NCBI GenBank assembly: GCA_944319935.1
Contig: CALUFM010000002.1
Span: forward strand, 1 to 64,000
Reading direction: 5' to 3'
DNA: 64,000 nucleotides
Source of the DNA: an uncultured Prevotella sp.
GTDB lineage: Bacteria > Bacteroidota > Bacteroidia > Bacteroidales > Bacteroidaceae
The notes under the pieces are model-generated. The model saw nothing but the letters and a program-made list of their open reading frames with translations. It did not search any database and was not told the DNA's origin. This document shows positions 8,463 through 17,503 of this stretch, piece after piece; position 1 is the first letter of the stretch, and each line of letters begins with the position of its first letter. The translations under genes and the position numbers were made by a program.

Positions 8463-8660
8463 TTAACGGAGACGGAGCAAGTCTCTCACCTGCTTCAAGT
8501 TGTCATGGTCTACTATTGTAGAACCAAGCAAGTTACGCTTTTGTTTCTTTGTTTTCTTAGTCAGGATGTGACTGTGGTAAGCGTGATGTCTCTTAATCTT
8601 ACCTGTACCGGTGAAAGCAAATCTTTTCTTTGCGCCGGAGTTTGTCTTCTGTTTTGGCAT
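8463..8660 (-). CDS. rpmI: 50S ribosomal protein L35
   Basis: A 65-residue basic protein of the large ribosomal subunit. [20 protein letters not shown] and the following KRHHAYHSH are typical of L35. It sits between infC (81 bases upstream) and rplT (33 bases downstream), in the universal gene order. Confidence 0.97.
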   Translation of the reverse strand: MPKQKTNSGAKKRFAFTGTGKIKRHHAYHSHILTKKTKKQKRNLLGSTIVDHDNLKQVRDLLRLR

Positions 8661-8741
8661 TTTTTTATTGTTTTATTGTTGTTATTTAAAGCTGTGGCAA
8701 CGTATATACCAGGACGTTACGCACATTATTCAGTTCTCATT

Positions 8742-9446
8742 TTATTTCTCGTCGTTGCCTTCATTGAGCTTTTTAAGGGCGTCGGCACCATTCTTCGCAT
8801 TTGCGAAAAGTCCGCCGCTTGCCGGCATTTCCGTGCTTTCGCTTTCGGCTTCGTTTTGCTTTGACTGTGCCTTGGCTTCGGCTTCGCGGCGTTCCCTGTC
8901 CATCTTCTGTTGGCTCTTCTTGGCTACACCAGCTTTCTTGGGACTGAGGTAAAGGAACATCTTTTTTCCTTCCAATGCCGGCATCTGCTCCACCTTGCCG
9001 TATTCTTCAAGGTCGTTGGCGAAGCGCAGCAACAATACTTCACCTTGTTCCTTGAAAAGTATTGAGCGGCCGCGGAAGAAAACGAACGCGCGAACCTTGT
9101 TCCCCTCTTCAAGGAATTCTTTGGCATGCTTCAGCTTGAAGTTGTAGTCGTGTTCGTCAGTTTGCGGTCCAAACCTTATTTCCTTGACTTCCTGCTTTAC
9201 CTGCTTTGCCTTCAGCTCCTTGGCGCGTTTCTTTTGCTGGTAAAGGAACTTGCTGTAGTCGATGATACGACAAACAGGCGGCTGGGCGTTTGGTGAAATC
9301 TCTACGAGGTCTACACCTTCGTTTCTTGCCATTTCCAACGCTTGTCGCGTCGGCATTACTGTAGAACCGTTATCGCTTACGATGCGGACTTCTTTTACGC
9401 GAATTTGTTCATTCACGCGGTAATGATTGTTTTTGTCGTGCTTCAT
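8742..9446 (-). CDS. infC: Translation initiation factor IF-3 with extended C-terminus
   Basis: Keeps ribosomal subunits apart and checks initiator tRNA pairing. The N-domain begins [16 protein letters not shown] and the C-domain has [21 protein letters not shown]. The ATG at 9446 is preferred; a TTG one codon earlier is in frame and a stop codon lies three codons upstream of the ATG. The protein has 234 residues, about 50 more than E. coli IF-3, because of a charged tail from about residue 180 (rich in Lys, Glu, Ala and Ser). First gene of infC-rpmI-rplT, with its own promoter. Confidence 0.95.
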   Translation of the reverse strand: MKHDKNNHYRVNEQIRVKEVRIVSDNGSTVMPTRQALEMARNEGVDLVEISPNAQPPVCRIIDYSKFLYQQKKRAKELKAKQVKQEVKEIRFGPQTDEHDYNFKLKHAKEFLEEGNKVRAFVFFRGRSILFKEQGEVLLLRFANDLEEYGKVEQMPALEGKKMFLYLSPKKAGVAKKSQQKMDRERREAEAKAQSKQNEAESESTEMPASGGLFANAKNGADALKKLNEGNDEK

Positions 9447-9482
9447 CAACTGTTTTTACGATTGTTTTTATGAAAATCGGGT

Positions 9483-9515
9483 GCAAAGTTACGATAAATC
9501 AGGTAATTAACAAAA
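9483..9515 (-). promoter_or_regulatory. Promoter of infC-rpmI-rplT
   Basis: On the minus strand TTTTG (9511-9515), a 19-base gap, and TAACTTTGC (9483-9491): a textbook Bacteroidota promoter, 37 bases upstream of the infC ATG. Confidence 0.8.
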
Positions 9516-9536
9516 CTTTTACAAGGAAAAATTAGG

Positions 9537-9645
9537 AAAGGTAAAAAAGTAAAAAGGTAAAAAAGTAAAAAATCGTTCACATTAAGATGTCTGTACATCT
9601 CTGTGATGTGTTTTTACTTTTTTACCTTTTTACTTTTTTACCTTT
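9537..9645. repeat. 35-bp perfect inverted repeat at the end of thrS
   Basis: Arms 9537-9571 and 9611-9645 are perfect reverse complements. Each is built from the alternating words GGTAAAAAA and GTAAAAA. The 39-base loop holds a smaller hairpin, GATGT-ctgt-ACATC. The right arm touches the thrS stop codon (9646-9648), and the word pattern continues into it. Very likely acts as thrS terminator, just upstream of the infC promoter. Confidence 0.85.
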
Positions 9646-11598
9646 TTACTTTTCAATGGCTTTCAGTTGCTCTGCCACTTCGTCGTTAACCTTCTTGGCA
9701 AAGTCTTCCATGCTCATTGAGCCTTGGTCGCCATGGCCTTGCTTGCGCACCGCAACCGATCCGTCGGCCTGTTCCTTTTCACCAACAACGAGCATGTAAG
9801 GTATGCGCTTCATCTCGTTGTCACGGATTTTGCGGCCGATTTTCTCGTTGCGGTCGTCTATTGTGGCGCGTACTCCAACGGTGTCGAAATACTTGGCAAC
9901 CTTTGCGGCGTATTCGTTGTATTTCTCGCTGATTGGCAGTATGGCTACCTGGTTGGGCGTGAGCCACAAGGGGAAGTGGCCTGACGTATGCTCGATAAGC
10001 ACGGCCGTGAAGCGTTCAAGCGAGCCGAATGGCGCGCGGTGAATCATCACAGGCGTCTTCTTCGTGTTGTCGTCGGCTGTGTATTCCAGCTTGAAACGCT
10101 CAGGCAGGTTGTAGTCCACCTGGATTGTGCCCAACTGCCAACGGCGGCCGATGGCGTCTTTCACCATGAAGTCGAGCTTGGGCCCGTAGAAGGCGGCCTC
10201 GCCGTATTCAATCTTTGCGTTCAATCCCTTCTCCTTGCAAGCGTCGATGATGGCCTGTTCTGATTCAGCCCAAACCTCGTCAGAGCCGATGTACTTCTCG
10301 TGGTCGTTGGGGTCGCGCAGCGAAATCTGTGCTTCAAAGTCGGTGAAGTTGAAGATTGAGAACACCGTATGGATGATGTCCATCACGTTGAGGAACTCGG
10401 CCTTGACCTGGTCGGGACGGCAGAAGATGTGGGCATCGTCCTGAGTGAACGAGCGCACACGTGTAAGTCCGTGCAGCTCACCGCTCTTTTCGTAACGGTA
10501 AACCGTGCCGAATTCGGCTATGCGCAGCGGCAGGTCGCGGTATGAGCGCGGTTTCCAGGAGAACACCTCGCAGTGGTGGGGGCAGTTCATCGGTTTCAGC
10601 ATGTATTCCTCGTCCTCCTCGGGCGTGTGGATGGGCTGGAACGAGTCTTTGCCGTAGTGTGCGTAGTGGCCTGAAGTCACGTAAAGGTTCTTGCTGCCGA
10701 TGTGCGGCGTGATTACCTCTTTATATCCGTAACGCTTCTGTATGTGGCGCAGCATGTCCTGCAAGCGCAGGCGCAGTTCCGTGCCGGCGGGCAGCCAGAT
10801 GGGCAGACCCTTGCCCACGCGCTCGGAGAACATGAAGAGTTCCATTTCCTTGCCGATTTTGCGGTGGTCGCGCTTCTTGGCTTCCTCAAGCATTACGAGA
10901 TACTCGTCAAGCATCTTCTTCTTGGGGAAGGTGATGCCGTAGATGCGCGTCATCTGCTCGCGCTTTGCGTCGCCGCGCCAGAATGCGCCTGCCACGCTGG
11001 TTATTTTAATGGCCTTGATGGCTCCCGTACTCATGATGTGCGGGCCTTTGCAGAGGTCGGTGAAGTTGCCCTGCGTGTATGTCGTGATTTCGCCGTCGGC
11101 CAAATCCTGGTCAATGTGTTCGCATTTGTATTCCTGACCGTCGGCCTTGAACTCGGCCAGGGCGTCGGCCTTTGATATTTCCTTGCGCACCACGGGTTCG
11201 TCCTTGGCGGCCAGTTCCTTCATTTTCTTTTCTATTTTCTCGAAGTCGCTTTCCTTGATGACATCGCCCTCTTTAGGCATTACGTCATAGAAAAAGCCAT
11301 TTTCCACAGCCGGCCCGAAGCCGAACTGTATGCCGGGGTAAAGCTCTTGCAGGGCCTCGGCCAGTAGGTGGGCTGAGGTGTGCCAGAAGGCGTGCTTGCC
11401 TTCCTCGTCTTCCCACTTGTAGAGTGCTATTTTCGCGTCCTCGTTGATGGGGCGGTTAAGCTCTACGGTTTCGCCGTTGACGCCGCAAGCCAGCACATTG
11501 CGCGCCAAGGCGGGCGATATGCTTTCGGCAATCTGAAGTCCCGTCACGCCCTGTTCGTATTCGCGCACAGAGCCGTCGGGAAATGTAATTTTTATCAT
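9646..11598 (-). CDS. thrS: Threonyl-tRNA synthetase
   Basis: Charges tRNA-Thr. At 650 residues it has full length: a TGS domain (1-60), the N2 editing domain with [11 protein letters not shown] (about 72-82), and the class II catalytic core with MNCPHH (zinc cysteine and the motif 2 region) and [11 protein letters not shown] (motif 3), then the anticodon-binding domain (about 540-650). A minus-strand TAATTTTGC at 11626-11634 may be its -7 box. Separated from infC by a long palindrome, so probably transcribed alone. No T-box or leader structure was recognised. Confidence 0.97.
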   Translation of the reverse strand: MIKITFPDGSVREYEQGVTGLQIAESISPALARNVLACGVNGETVELNRPINEDAKIALYKWEDEEGKHAFWHTSAHLLAEALQELYPGIQFGFGPAVENGFFYDVMPKEGDVIKESDFEKIEKKMKELAAKDEPVVRKEISKADALAEFKADGQEYKCEHIDQDLADGEITTYTQGNFTDLCKGPHIMSTGAIKAIKITSVAGAFWRGDAKREQMTRIYGITFPKKKMLDEYLVMLEEAKKRDHRKIGKEMELFMFSERVGKGLPIWLPAGTELRLRLQDMLRHIQKRYGYKEVITPHIGSKNLYVTSGHYAHYGKDSFQPIHTPEEDEEYMLKPMNCPHHCEVFSWKPRSYRDLPLRIAEFGTVYRYEKSGELHGLTRVRSFTQDDAHIFCRPDQVKAEFLNVMDIIHTVFSIFNFTDFEAQISLRDPNDHEKYIGSDEVWAESEQAIIDACKEKGLNAKIEYGEAAFYGPKLDFMVKDAIGRRWQLGTIQVDYNLPERFKLEYTADDNTKKTPVMIHRAPFGSLERFTAVLIEHTSGHFPLWLTPNQVAILPISEKYNEYAAKVAKYFDTVGVRATIDDRNEKIGRKIRDNEMKRIPYMLVVGEKEQADGSVAVRKQGHGDQGSMSMEDFAKKVNDEVAEQLKAIEK

Positions 11599-12014
11599 GA
11601 TATTTTTGTTTTTAATCTTTTGGCTGCAAAATTACTGTTTTCTTTTTAAATAGAGAACATCTGGCTCGTTTTTTATTGTAATTTATACTAAGGTGGAATA
11701 TGGCTGAATATAAAGATGTTTTTGCTTTGAAATATGGTTGCGTTCGTTGCAGGCGTTTTCTGATGGATATGCGTATGTGCGTTGTTTTCATGTCTTGTTT
11801 TGTGTGTTCAGGTTGTTGCAGATTGTTGCTTTATGCCTGTGCCATGTTGCATTTTGTTTTCGGATGACGGCTCTTGTTCTCGTTTTTTTTGAAAACTGTT
11901 TGCCTGTCCTGATTTATGCCCGTTTTTCGTGTGCAAATGTAAATGCCATGAGGTGAGCGTTTTACGTTTGCATGGGAAGTGTTTGTGCAATTATTCGTAT
12001 TGTCTCTACAAGTA

Positions 12015-12049
12015 AAACGCCGTCAAAACGTGGCGTTTTGACGGCGTTT
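12015..12049. repeat. Perfect 16-bp hairpin with 3-base loop
   Basis: AAACGCCGTCAAAACG (12015-12030), TGG loop, CGTTTTGACGGCGTTT (12034-12049). No U run on either strand, so not a standard terminator. Confidence 0.75.
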
Positions 12050-12055
12050 GGCGAT

Positions 12056-12096
12056 GCCATTGGCGGCTTTTCATGCGCTGAAAGGTCGCCAATGGC
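12056..12096. repeat. Second hairpin beside the 16-bp hairpin
   Basis: GCCATTGGCG (12056-12065) pairs with CGCCAATGGC (12087-12096); inside, CTTTTCA faces TGAAAG. It shares the CTTTTCA/TGAAAG words of the dispersed repeat family. Confidence 0.6.
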
Positions 12097-12312
12097 GGTG
12101 TAATATGCCGTGAATCAGGTTGATGTTTGCCGTAAACGGGATGGCGTTTGGCGGCAGTTTATTGTGAAAAACGTCGTTGGCCGTCGCCTTTTCTCCTGTT
12201 TTGTGCTTTCTTGTTGACATTTTCAGGGTGACGTTTTGACGCCTTGCCGCCTGCTTGTGGTTGCTTTTTGTCATTCCCGCTGGCAGCGTGCCACGTTATG
12301 CCTTGCGGCCTG

Positions 12313-14472
12313 TCATTGCACGTTCTTCATCGACAGGGATATGCGGTTGCGCTTGCGGTCAACCTCAATGACGCGCACCTTGACGTGCTGGTGCAGCCTT
12401 ACAACGGCCGTTGGGTCGGATACGTAGCGGTCGGCCAGTTGCGATATGTGTACAAGTCCGTCCTGATGCACGCCTATGTCAACGAAAGCCCCGAAGTTGG
12501 TGATGTTTGTCACGATGCCCGGCAGCACCATGCCTTCGCGCAGATCGTCAACGGTGCGCACGCTGTCGTCGAACGAAAACTCCTCAACCTGTCCGCGCGG
12601 GTCGCGCCCGGGCTTCTCAAGTTCCTGCATTATGTCGGTCAGCGTGGGCATTCCCACTGTGCCGCTGACATACCGGCGCAGGTCTATGGCCTCGCGCTTG
12701 CCTTTGTCGGCAATCAATTGCGCCACGGTGCAGCCGCTGTCTTTCGCCATTTGCTCCACTATTTTGTAGCTCTCGGGGTGTACGGCGGTGTTGTCGAGCG
12801 GGTTGGCCGCCCCCTGTATGCGCAGGAATCCGGCGCACTGCTCGTAGGCGGCGGGCCCGAGGCGCGGCACTTTCAGCAGTTGGCTGCGGCGTGTGAATGC
12901 GCCGTTGGCCTTGCGGTAGTCCACGATATTCTGCGCCAACACGGGGCCGAGCCCGCTCACGTAGGTCAGCAGGTGCTTGCTGGCAGTGTTGAGGTTTACG
13001 CCCACGGAGTTGACACAGCTCTCAACGGTCATGTCGAGGCTGTGCTTCAGTTTCGTTTGGTCAACGTCGTGCTGGTATTGCCCTACGCCGATGCTTTTTG
13101 GGTCGAGCTTCACGAGTTCGGCCAGCGGGTCCATCAGCCGCCGCCCTATGCTTACCGCCCCGCGCACGGTGACGTCCTTGTCGGGAAACTCCTCTCGCGC
13201 CGTCTTTGAGGCGGAATACACCGACGCGCCGTCTTCGCTGACCACGAACACGGGCACGGGCTTGCCGTCAGCCTGTTTTAGGGCGAGCCGTTTGATGAAA
13301 GCCTCGGTCTCGCGGCTTGCCGTTCCGTTGCCAATGGCCACGGCCTCGATGCCGAATGTGTGCGCCATGCTGTTCACACGCATGGCCGCGTCGGCCGTGT
13401 GTGGTGTTCTTGCCGCCTGCAGGCAGAAGTCTGGGAATATCGCCTCGTGGTGGGTCAGGTTGCCTTGGGCGTCGAGGCAGGCCACCTTGCAGCCCGTGCG
13501 GAAGCCTGGGTCGATGGCCATCACGCGCTTTTGTCCCAATGGCGCGGCGAGCAGCAGTTGCCTCAGGTTGTCGGCGAACACCTTTATGGCTTCTTCGTCG
13601 GCTTGTTCTTTAGCCGCTGAGGCAAACTCTGTTTCAATCGACGGTTTGAGCAGCCGCTTGTAAGCGTCGGCCACGGCTTCGCCCACCAATTCGGAGCAGC
13701 GTCCGTATCCCCTTACATATTGCCTCTTGAGCCTGTCCGTGCATCCGTCGTCGTCAGGCGATATGCTTACCCGCAACACGCCTTCGGCCTCGCCGCGGCG
13801 CATTGCGAGCATCCTGTGTGACGAGCATCGGCGCAGCGGTTCGGAGAAGTCGAAGTAGTCAGAGTATTTTGCCGCCTCGTCGGTTTCGGCCTTGGCTTTC
13901 ACCACCTTCGATGTTATCATGGCCTCTCGCCTGAACGCCGAGCGGACGGTTTGCCGCGCGCGTTCGTCCTCGTTCACGTTTTCGGCTATGATGTCTTGCG
14001 CTCCCTTGATGGCCTCTTCAGTGCTTTTCACGTCGCCGCGGACGAAGCGTTTAGCCACGTTTTCGGGGGCTTGCTCACGTTGCAGCATGATTGTAGCGGC
14101 CAGAGGTTCAAGTCCCCGCTCCCTCGCCACTTGCGCCCTTGTGCGCCGTTTGGGCTTGTACGGCAGGTAGATGTCCTCTAATTCGGCCGCGTCCCAGCAC
14201 TCGTCGATGCGTTTTGACAGTTCCGGTGTCAGTTTCCCTTGCTCTTCTATTGTCTTGACGATGGTCTCCTTGCGCTTGGCTATGTCGTTCAGGCGCACGT
14301 ATTGTTCGCTGATGTCGGCTATCTGCACTTCGTCAAGCCCGCCGGTCAGTTCTTTCCTGTAACGGCTGATGAATGGTATTGTGCATCCTGAGCTTAACAG
14401 TTGCAGCGTGTTTTCCACACCGCGCTCAGGCAGGTTGAGTGTTTTTGATATTCTTTCTGTAAACTGGTTCAT
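12313..14472 (-). CDS. tex: Tex family RNA-binding transcription accessory protein
   Basis: Homologue of Tex/YhgF, a large nucleic-acid-binding protein thought to act with RNA polymerase and the ribosome. At 719 residues: N-terminal helix-turn-helix domains (TIPFISRYRKELTGGLDEVQ), a YqgF/RNase H-like domain (RVMAIDPGFRTGCKVACLD, about 320-450), helix-hairpin-helix motifs (about 480-560) and a C-terminal S1 domain (GIVTNITNFGAFVDIGVHQDGLVHIS). A TACTTTTGC -7 box lies on the minus strand at 14497-14505, with no clear -33 element. Probably monocistronic. Confidence 0.95.
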   Translation of the reverse strand: MNQFTERISKTLNLPERGVENTLQLLSSGCTIPFISRYRKELTGGLDEVQIADISEQYVRLNDIAKRKETIVKTIEEQGKLTPELSKRIDECWDAAELEDIYLPYKPKRRTRAQVARERGLEPLAATIMLQREQAPENVAKRFVRGDVKSTEEAIKGAQDIIAENVNEDERARQTVRSAFRREAMITSKVVKAKAETDEAAKYSDYFDFSEPLRRCSSHRMLAMRRGEAEGVLRVSISPDDDGCTDRLKRQYVRGYGRCSELVGEAVADAYKRLLKPSIETEFASAAKEQADEEAIKVFADNLRQLLLAAPLGQKRVMAIDPGFRTGCKVACLDAQGNLTHHEAIFPDFCLQAARTPHTADAAMRVNSMAHTFGIEAVAIGNGTASRETEAFIKRLALKQADGKPVPVFVVSEDGASVYSASKTAREEFPDKDVTVRGAVSIGRRLMDPLAELVKLDPKSIGVGQYQHDVDQTKLKHSLDMTVESCVNSVGVNLNTASKHLLTYVSGLGPVLAQNIVDYRKANGAFTRRSQLLKVPRLGPAAYEQCAGFLRIQGAANPLDNTAVHPESYKIVEQMAKDSGCTVAQLIADKGKREAIDLRRYVSGTVGMPTLTDIMQELEKPGRDPRGQVEEFSFDDSVRTVDDLREGMVLPGIVTNITNFGAFVDIGVHQDGLVHISQLADRYVSDPTAVVRLHQHVKVRVIEVDRKRNRISLSMKNVQ

Positions 14473-14580
14473 TGCTTTTGTCGTTGTTTAATTCGTTGCA
14501 AAAGTACGTTTTTTAGGGTAAAGTAGTTAAAGGTTAGTAAAAAAAGGCCGTGTGTGGTGGCGTATTTGCCTGAAAATCCG

Positions 14581-14589
14581 TATATTTGC
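14581..14589 (+). promoter_or_regulatory. -7 box of the SLC13-type transporter
   Basis: TATATTTGC. The -33 element is not obvious. If active, transcription starts near 14597, so the upstream in-frame start at 14552 could not be used. Confidence 0.5.
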
Positions 14590-14686
14590 AATAGGTGCAT
14601 GCCCGAATGACGCACTGTTCTCAGGCTGTAAGCCTTGGTGTCATGATGTGGCATGTGATGTTGCTCACTGTAAATTCCATGATAGT

Positions 14687-16546
14687 ATGCTTTTCACATT
14701 GATAGTACTTGCGCTGTCGGCGGTGTTTTTCGCCGTCGGCAAAATCCGTTCGGACGTGGTCGCGTTGTGCGCCTTGATATTGCTGATTGTATCGGGCACG
14801 CTGACGCCTGACGAGGCCTTGTCGGGCTTTTCCAATTCGGTTGTCATCATGATGGTCGGCCTGTTTGTTGTCGGTGGAGCTATCTTCCAGACAGGATTGG
14901 CCAAGATGATAAGCGGACGCATCATGAAGTTGGCCGGCAACAGCGAGTTGCGCTTGTTCTTGTTGGTGATGGGTGTTACGGCGTTTATCGGCGCGTTTGT
15001 GAGCAATACGGGCACCGTGGCCTTGATGCTGCCCATCGTGGTGAGTCTTGCGGCAAAGGCAAAGGTCAACGCCGGGCGGTTGTTGATGCCGCTGGCGTTT
15101 GCGAGCAGCATGGGTGGAATGTTGACATTGATAGGTACTCCGCCCAACCTTGTAATCCAAGACGTGCTTGTTGACGGCGGATATGAGCCGCTGTCGTTCT
15201 TCTCGTTCACGCCGGTCGGCCTTATATGCATCGCTGTCGGCGTGATAGTTCTTTTGCCTTTGAGCAAATGGTTGTTGGGAAAGAGCGACGGTGACGGCAA
15301 GGACGAGAAGAACAGGGCAAAGTCTTTGGAGCAATTGGTGAACGAATACCGCCTTTCGGACAACTTGTCACGTTATGTTGTCGGGCGTGGCTCTTCAATC
15401 AAGGGCAAGACCATCGTGGAGCTTGACATACACAACCGTTACGGGCTAACTGTGCTTGAAGTGAGGCGTGAGACGTCAAGGCAGAAAGGAATAATAAAGA
15501 ATGTCAGCCAGATGTTGGCCGGGCCGCGCACCGTGTTGCAGGAAGACGACATCATATATGTAATAGGCGCTAAGGAACAGGCCAAGCTTTTCGCGGCCGA
15601 TTACTCGCTGACTGAACCGACACCAGTTTCCGACGACGGAGAGAATGAGCGCGGCGGACTTGACTTCTACGACATTGGAATAGCTGAAATAGTGTTGTTG
15701 CCGACGTCACGCCTTGTCAACAGGCTGCTGAAAGAGTCTGGGTTCCGTGCCAAATACAGTATAAACATCGTAGGGATAAGGCGCAAGGGCGAATACATAA
15801 TGGACGACTTGGGCGACGTGCGGCTGCATGGAGGCGACGTATTGCTTGTTCAAGGCACGTGGGCGAACATCAGCCGCCTGAGCAACGAGGAGGAAAACTG
15901 GGTCGTTCTCGGTCAACCGCTTGAGGAAGCGGCCAAGGTTACGCTTGACTATAAAGCCCCCATGGCGGCCTGCATAATGTTGCTTATGGTTGTGATGATG
16001 GTGTTCGACTTCATTCCTGTCGCCCCTGTGACGGCCGTTATGATAGCAGCGGTGCTGATGGTGCTTACCGGATGCTTCAGGAATGTCGAGGCTGCATACA
16101 AGACTATCAACTGGGAGAGCGTGGTGCTTATCGCCGCCATGCTGCCGATGTCGGTCGCTTTGGAGAAGACCGGCGCGTCAACAATGATTTCACACTCGCT
16201 TGTCAGCGGTCTTGGAGCTTACGGGCCGTTCGTGTTGTTGGCGGGGATTTACTTCACAACTTCTTTGCTTACGATGTTCATAAGCAACACGGCTACGGCC
16301 GTGCTGATGGCTCCTATTGCCATGTCGTCAGCCGTGGAAATCGGCCTTAGTCCGTATCCGTTCTTGTTTGCGGTTACACTTGGGGCGAGCATGTGTTTCG
16401 CTTCGCCGTTCGCTACGCCGCCTAACGCGCTTGTGATGCAGGCCGGGCGTTATACGTTTATGGATTATGTAAAGGTAGGTTTGCCGTTGCAGGTGCTGAT
16501 AGGCGTTGTCATGGTGTTCGTCTTGCCGTTGCTTTTCCCCTTCTGA
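14687..16546 (+). CDS. SLC13-type anion permease with TrkA-C domains
   Basis: An inner-membrane ion/anion symporter of the SLC13 (DASS) superfamily, with about 11-12 transmembrane segments in two halves. A large cytoplasmic insert (about 200-400 of 619) holds two TrkA-C (RCK-C) regulatory domains; one contains RRETSRQKGIIKNVSQML. Both halves have the SNTGTVALMLPI / SNTATAVLMAPI pattern that contributes the substrate and sodium sites. The start at 14687 begins directly with a membrane helix (MLFTLIVLALSAVFF); an earlier in-frame Met adds 45 atypical residues. Substrate not predictable; sulfate or dicarboxylate are possibilities. Confidence 0.88.
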   Translation: MLFTLIVLALSAVFFAVGKIRSDVVALCALILLIVSGTLTPDEALSGFSNSVVIMMVGLFVVGGAIFQTGLAKMISGRIMKLAGNSELRLFLLVMGVTAFIGAFVSNTGTVALMLPIVVSLAAKAKVNAGRLLMPLAFASSMGGMLTLIGTPPNLVIQDVLVDGGYEPLSFFSFTPVGLICIAVGVIVLLPLSKWLLGKSDGDGKDEKNRAKSLEQLVNEYRLSDNLSRYVVGRGSSIKGKTIVELDIHNRYGLTVLEVRRETSRQKGIIKNVSQMLAGPRTVLQEDDIIYVIGAKEQAKLFAADYSLTEPTPVSDDGENERGGLDFYDIGIAEIVLLPTSRLVNRLLKESGFRAKYSINIVGIRRKGEYIMDDLGDVRLHGGDVLLVQGTWANISRLSNEEENWVVLGQPLEEAAKVTLDYKAPMAACIMLLMVVMMVFDFIPVAPVTAVMIAAVLMVLTGCFRNVEAAYKTINWESVVLIAAMLPMSVALEKTGASTMISHSLVSGLGAYGPFVLLAGIYFTTSLLTMFISNTATAVLMAPIAMSSAVEIGLSPYPFLFAVTLGASMCFASPFATPPNALVMQAGRYTFMDYVKVGLPLQVLIGVVMVFVLPLLFPF

Positions 16547-16573
16547 AATGCACGGCGTAGGGGCAAGAATGCT

Positions 16574-17347
16574 TTATTTTGGAGAGAATGTGACTTGGCA
16601 TCTGCAAACCTCCACTTCTTTTTCGTCAGGCGTTGACTTTGTTATCTTGACGCAGACGGTGTCTTCCGCTGTGTCTTCCCGGTAGAAGTTGAGTTTGTCT
16701 CCGCAGTAACTTTCAGCCACGTAAGCTATGTCCAACCTGCTGATGCGGTGCGACTTGTGCCATGGCAGGTCGAAAAGGTCGAGTACGTGTTCGATGTATT
16801 TCACGCTGTTGATGTGTCCGTTGACGTCAACGTCACTGTAATGCGTGTCGATTGTGGTAGCGATTTTTGCTGCGTTTCCCATCTTTACACGTGACGGAGT
16901 GGCAATCAGGCATGCCGTTTCAGTGTCGATGTAACGTGTGATTTCGCCGTTTTTTATAGCGAGGATGTCAGCCGGTTGGCGGCTGTCGGTGTCAATCATC
17001 GCCCAGATGCTGCGCCCGTAACCGTACACTTTGCCGCCATCGGCTGCGCTGGTCACACGGAAATTGCGGTGGGTGAAGTATTTCATCGCGCCCTCAATCC
17101 ACGTTGACACGTTGAACTTTGTGTATTCCGCCGGCATGTCATACATCTCGATTGCCAACCGTGACAGCACCCATGTCTTGTGTTCGGGGTTTAGATATGT
17201 CATGCCGAAGCCTCGGTCGGATGCGTGGAAGTCGGCGGCGTTGAGCAGGTGGTTGCCCAAATGACCCATGAACAGCTTTTTTGAGAAATCACAATGGAAC
17301 GGCTCGGCCGTGAATTGGTAAGTGCCTATCTTGTCAAGTGTCTTCAT
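16574..17347 (-). CDS. Acyl-ACP thioesterase
   Basis: Hydrolyses acyl-acyl carrier protein to release free fatty acids. 257 residues with a double hot-dog fold as in plant FatA/FatB. The N-terminal half has the substrate helix (NHLLNAADFHASDRGFGM) and WVLSRLAIEM; the second half has DVNGHINSVKYIEHVLDLF, the Asn-x-His signature of the active site. Such enzymes are common in Bacteroidota, where they may tune membrane or excreted fatty acids. Own promoter; adjacent to but separate from the OmpA-family gene. Confidence 0.88.
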   Translation of the reverse strand: MKTLDKIGTYQFTAEPFHCDFSKKLFMGHLGNHLLNAADFHASDRGFGMTYLNPEHKTWVLSRLAIEMYDMPAEYTKFNVSTWIEGAMKYFTHRNFRVTSAADGGKVYGYGRSIWAMIDTDSRQPADILAIKNGEITRYIDTETACLIATPSRVKMGNAAKIATTIDTHYSDVDVNGHINSVKYIEHVLDLFDLPWHKSHRISRLDIAYVAESYCGDKLNFYREDTAEDTVCVKITKSTPDEKEVEVCRCQVTFSPK

Positions 17348-17399
17348 AAATCATTGTTTTTAGTTGTAAGTGAATGCCGCGGATGCGGATATTGTTATT

Positions 17400-17431
17400 G
17401 CAAAGGTACACAAATCTTTGTAAAAAAGCAA
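17400..17431 (-). promoter_or_regulatory. Promoter of the acyl-ACP thioesterase gene
   Basis: On the minus strand TTG (17429-17431), 20 bases, TACCTTTGC (17400-17408). Confidence 0.7.
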
Positions 17432-17443
17432 TTTGCATCATGT

Positions 17444-17480
17444 AAAAAGGGCGCGCCTTACTGAAAGGCGCGCCCTTTTT
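17444..17480 (-). terminator. Terminator of the OmpA-family gene
   Basis: A perfect 15-bp stem, 17444-17458 with 17466-17480 (core AGGGCGCGCCT / AGGCGCGCCCT), 7-base loop, A run on one side and T run on the other. It could work in both directions. Confidence 0.9.
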
Positions 17481-17503
17481 ATGATATGGTTTGTCAAACA
17501 ATA

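Larger units (their letters stand above)
11650..12312. other. Gene-free stretch with two strong hairpins
   Basis: Between the thrS and tex genes. No gene-like open frame; the short frames are Cys/Phe/Leu-rich with no start context. It holds two hairpins between 12015 and 12096 (listed separately) and loosely repeated words such as CGTTTTGACG and GGCGTTTGGCG. Confidence 0.5.

Noticed and set aside
12244..13209. Long plus-strand open frames within the tex gene
   Set aside because: Antisense by-product of a GC-rich real gene; His/Val/Ala-rich with no domain pattern. The same holds for long antisense frames over lpd, the recombinase, thrS and the FGGY kinase.
14552..14686. Upstream start for the SLC13-type transporter
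   Set aside because: It would lie before the -7 box and add 45 residues with many Cys and His and no conservation pattern before the first membrane helix.
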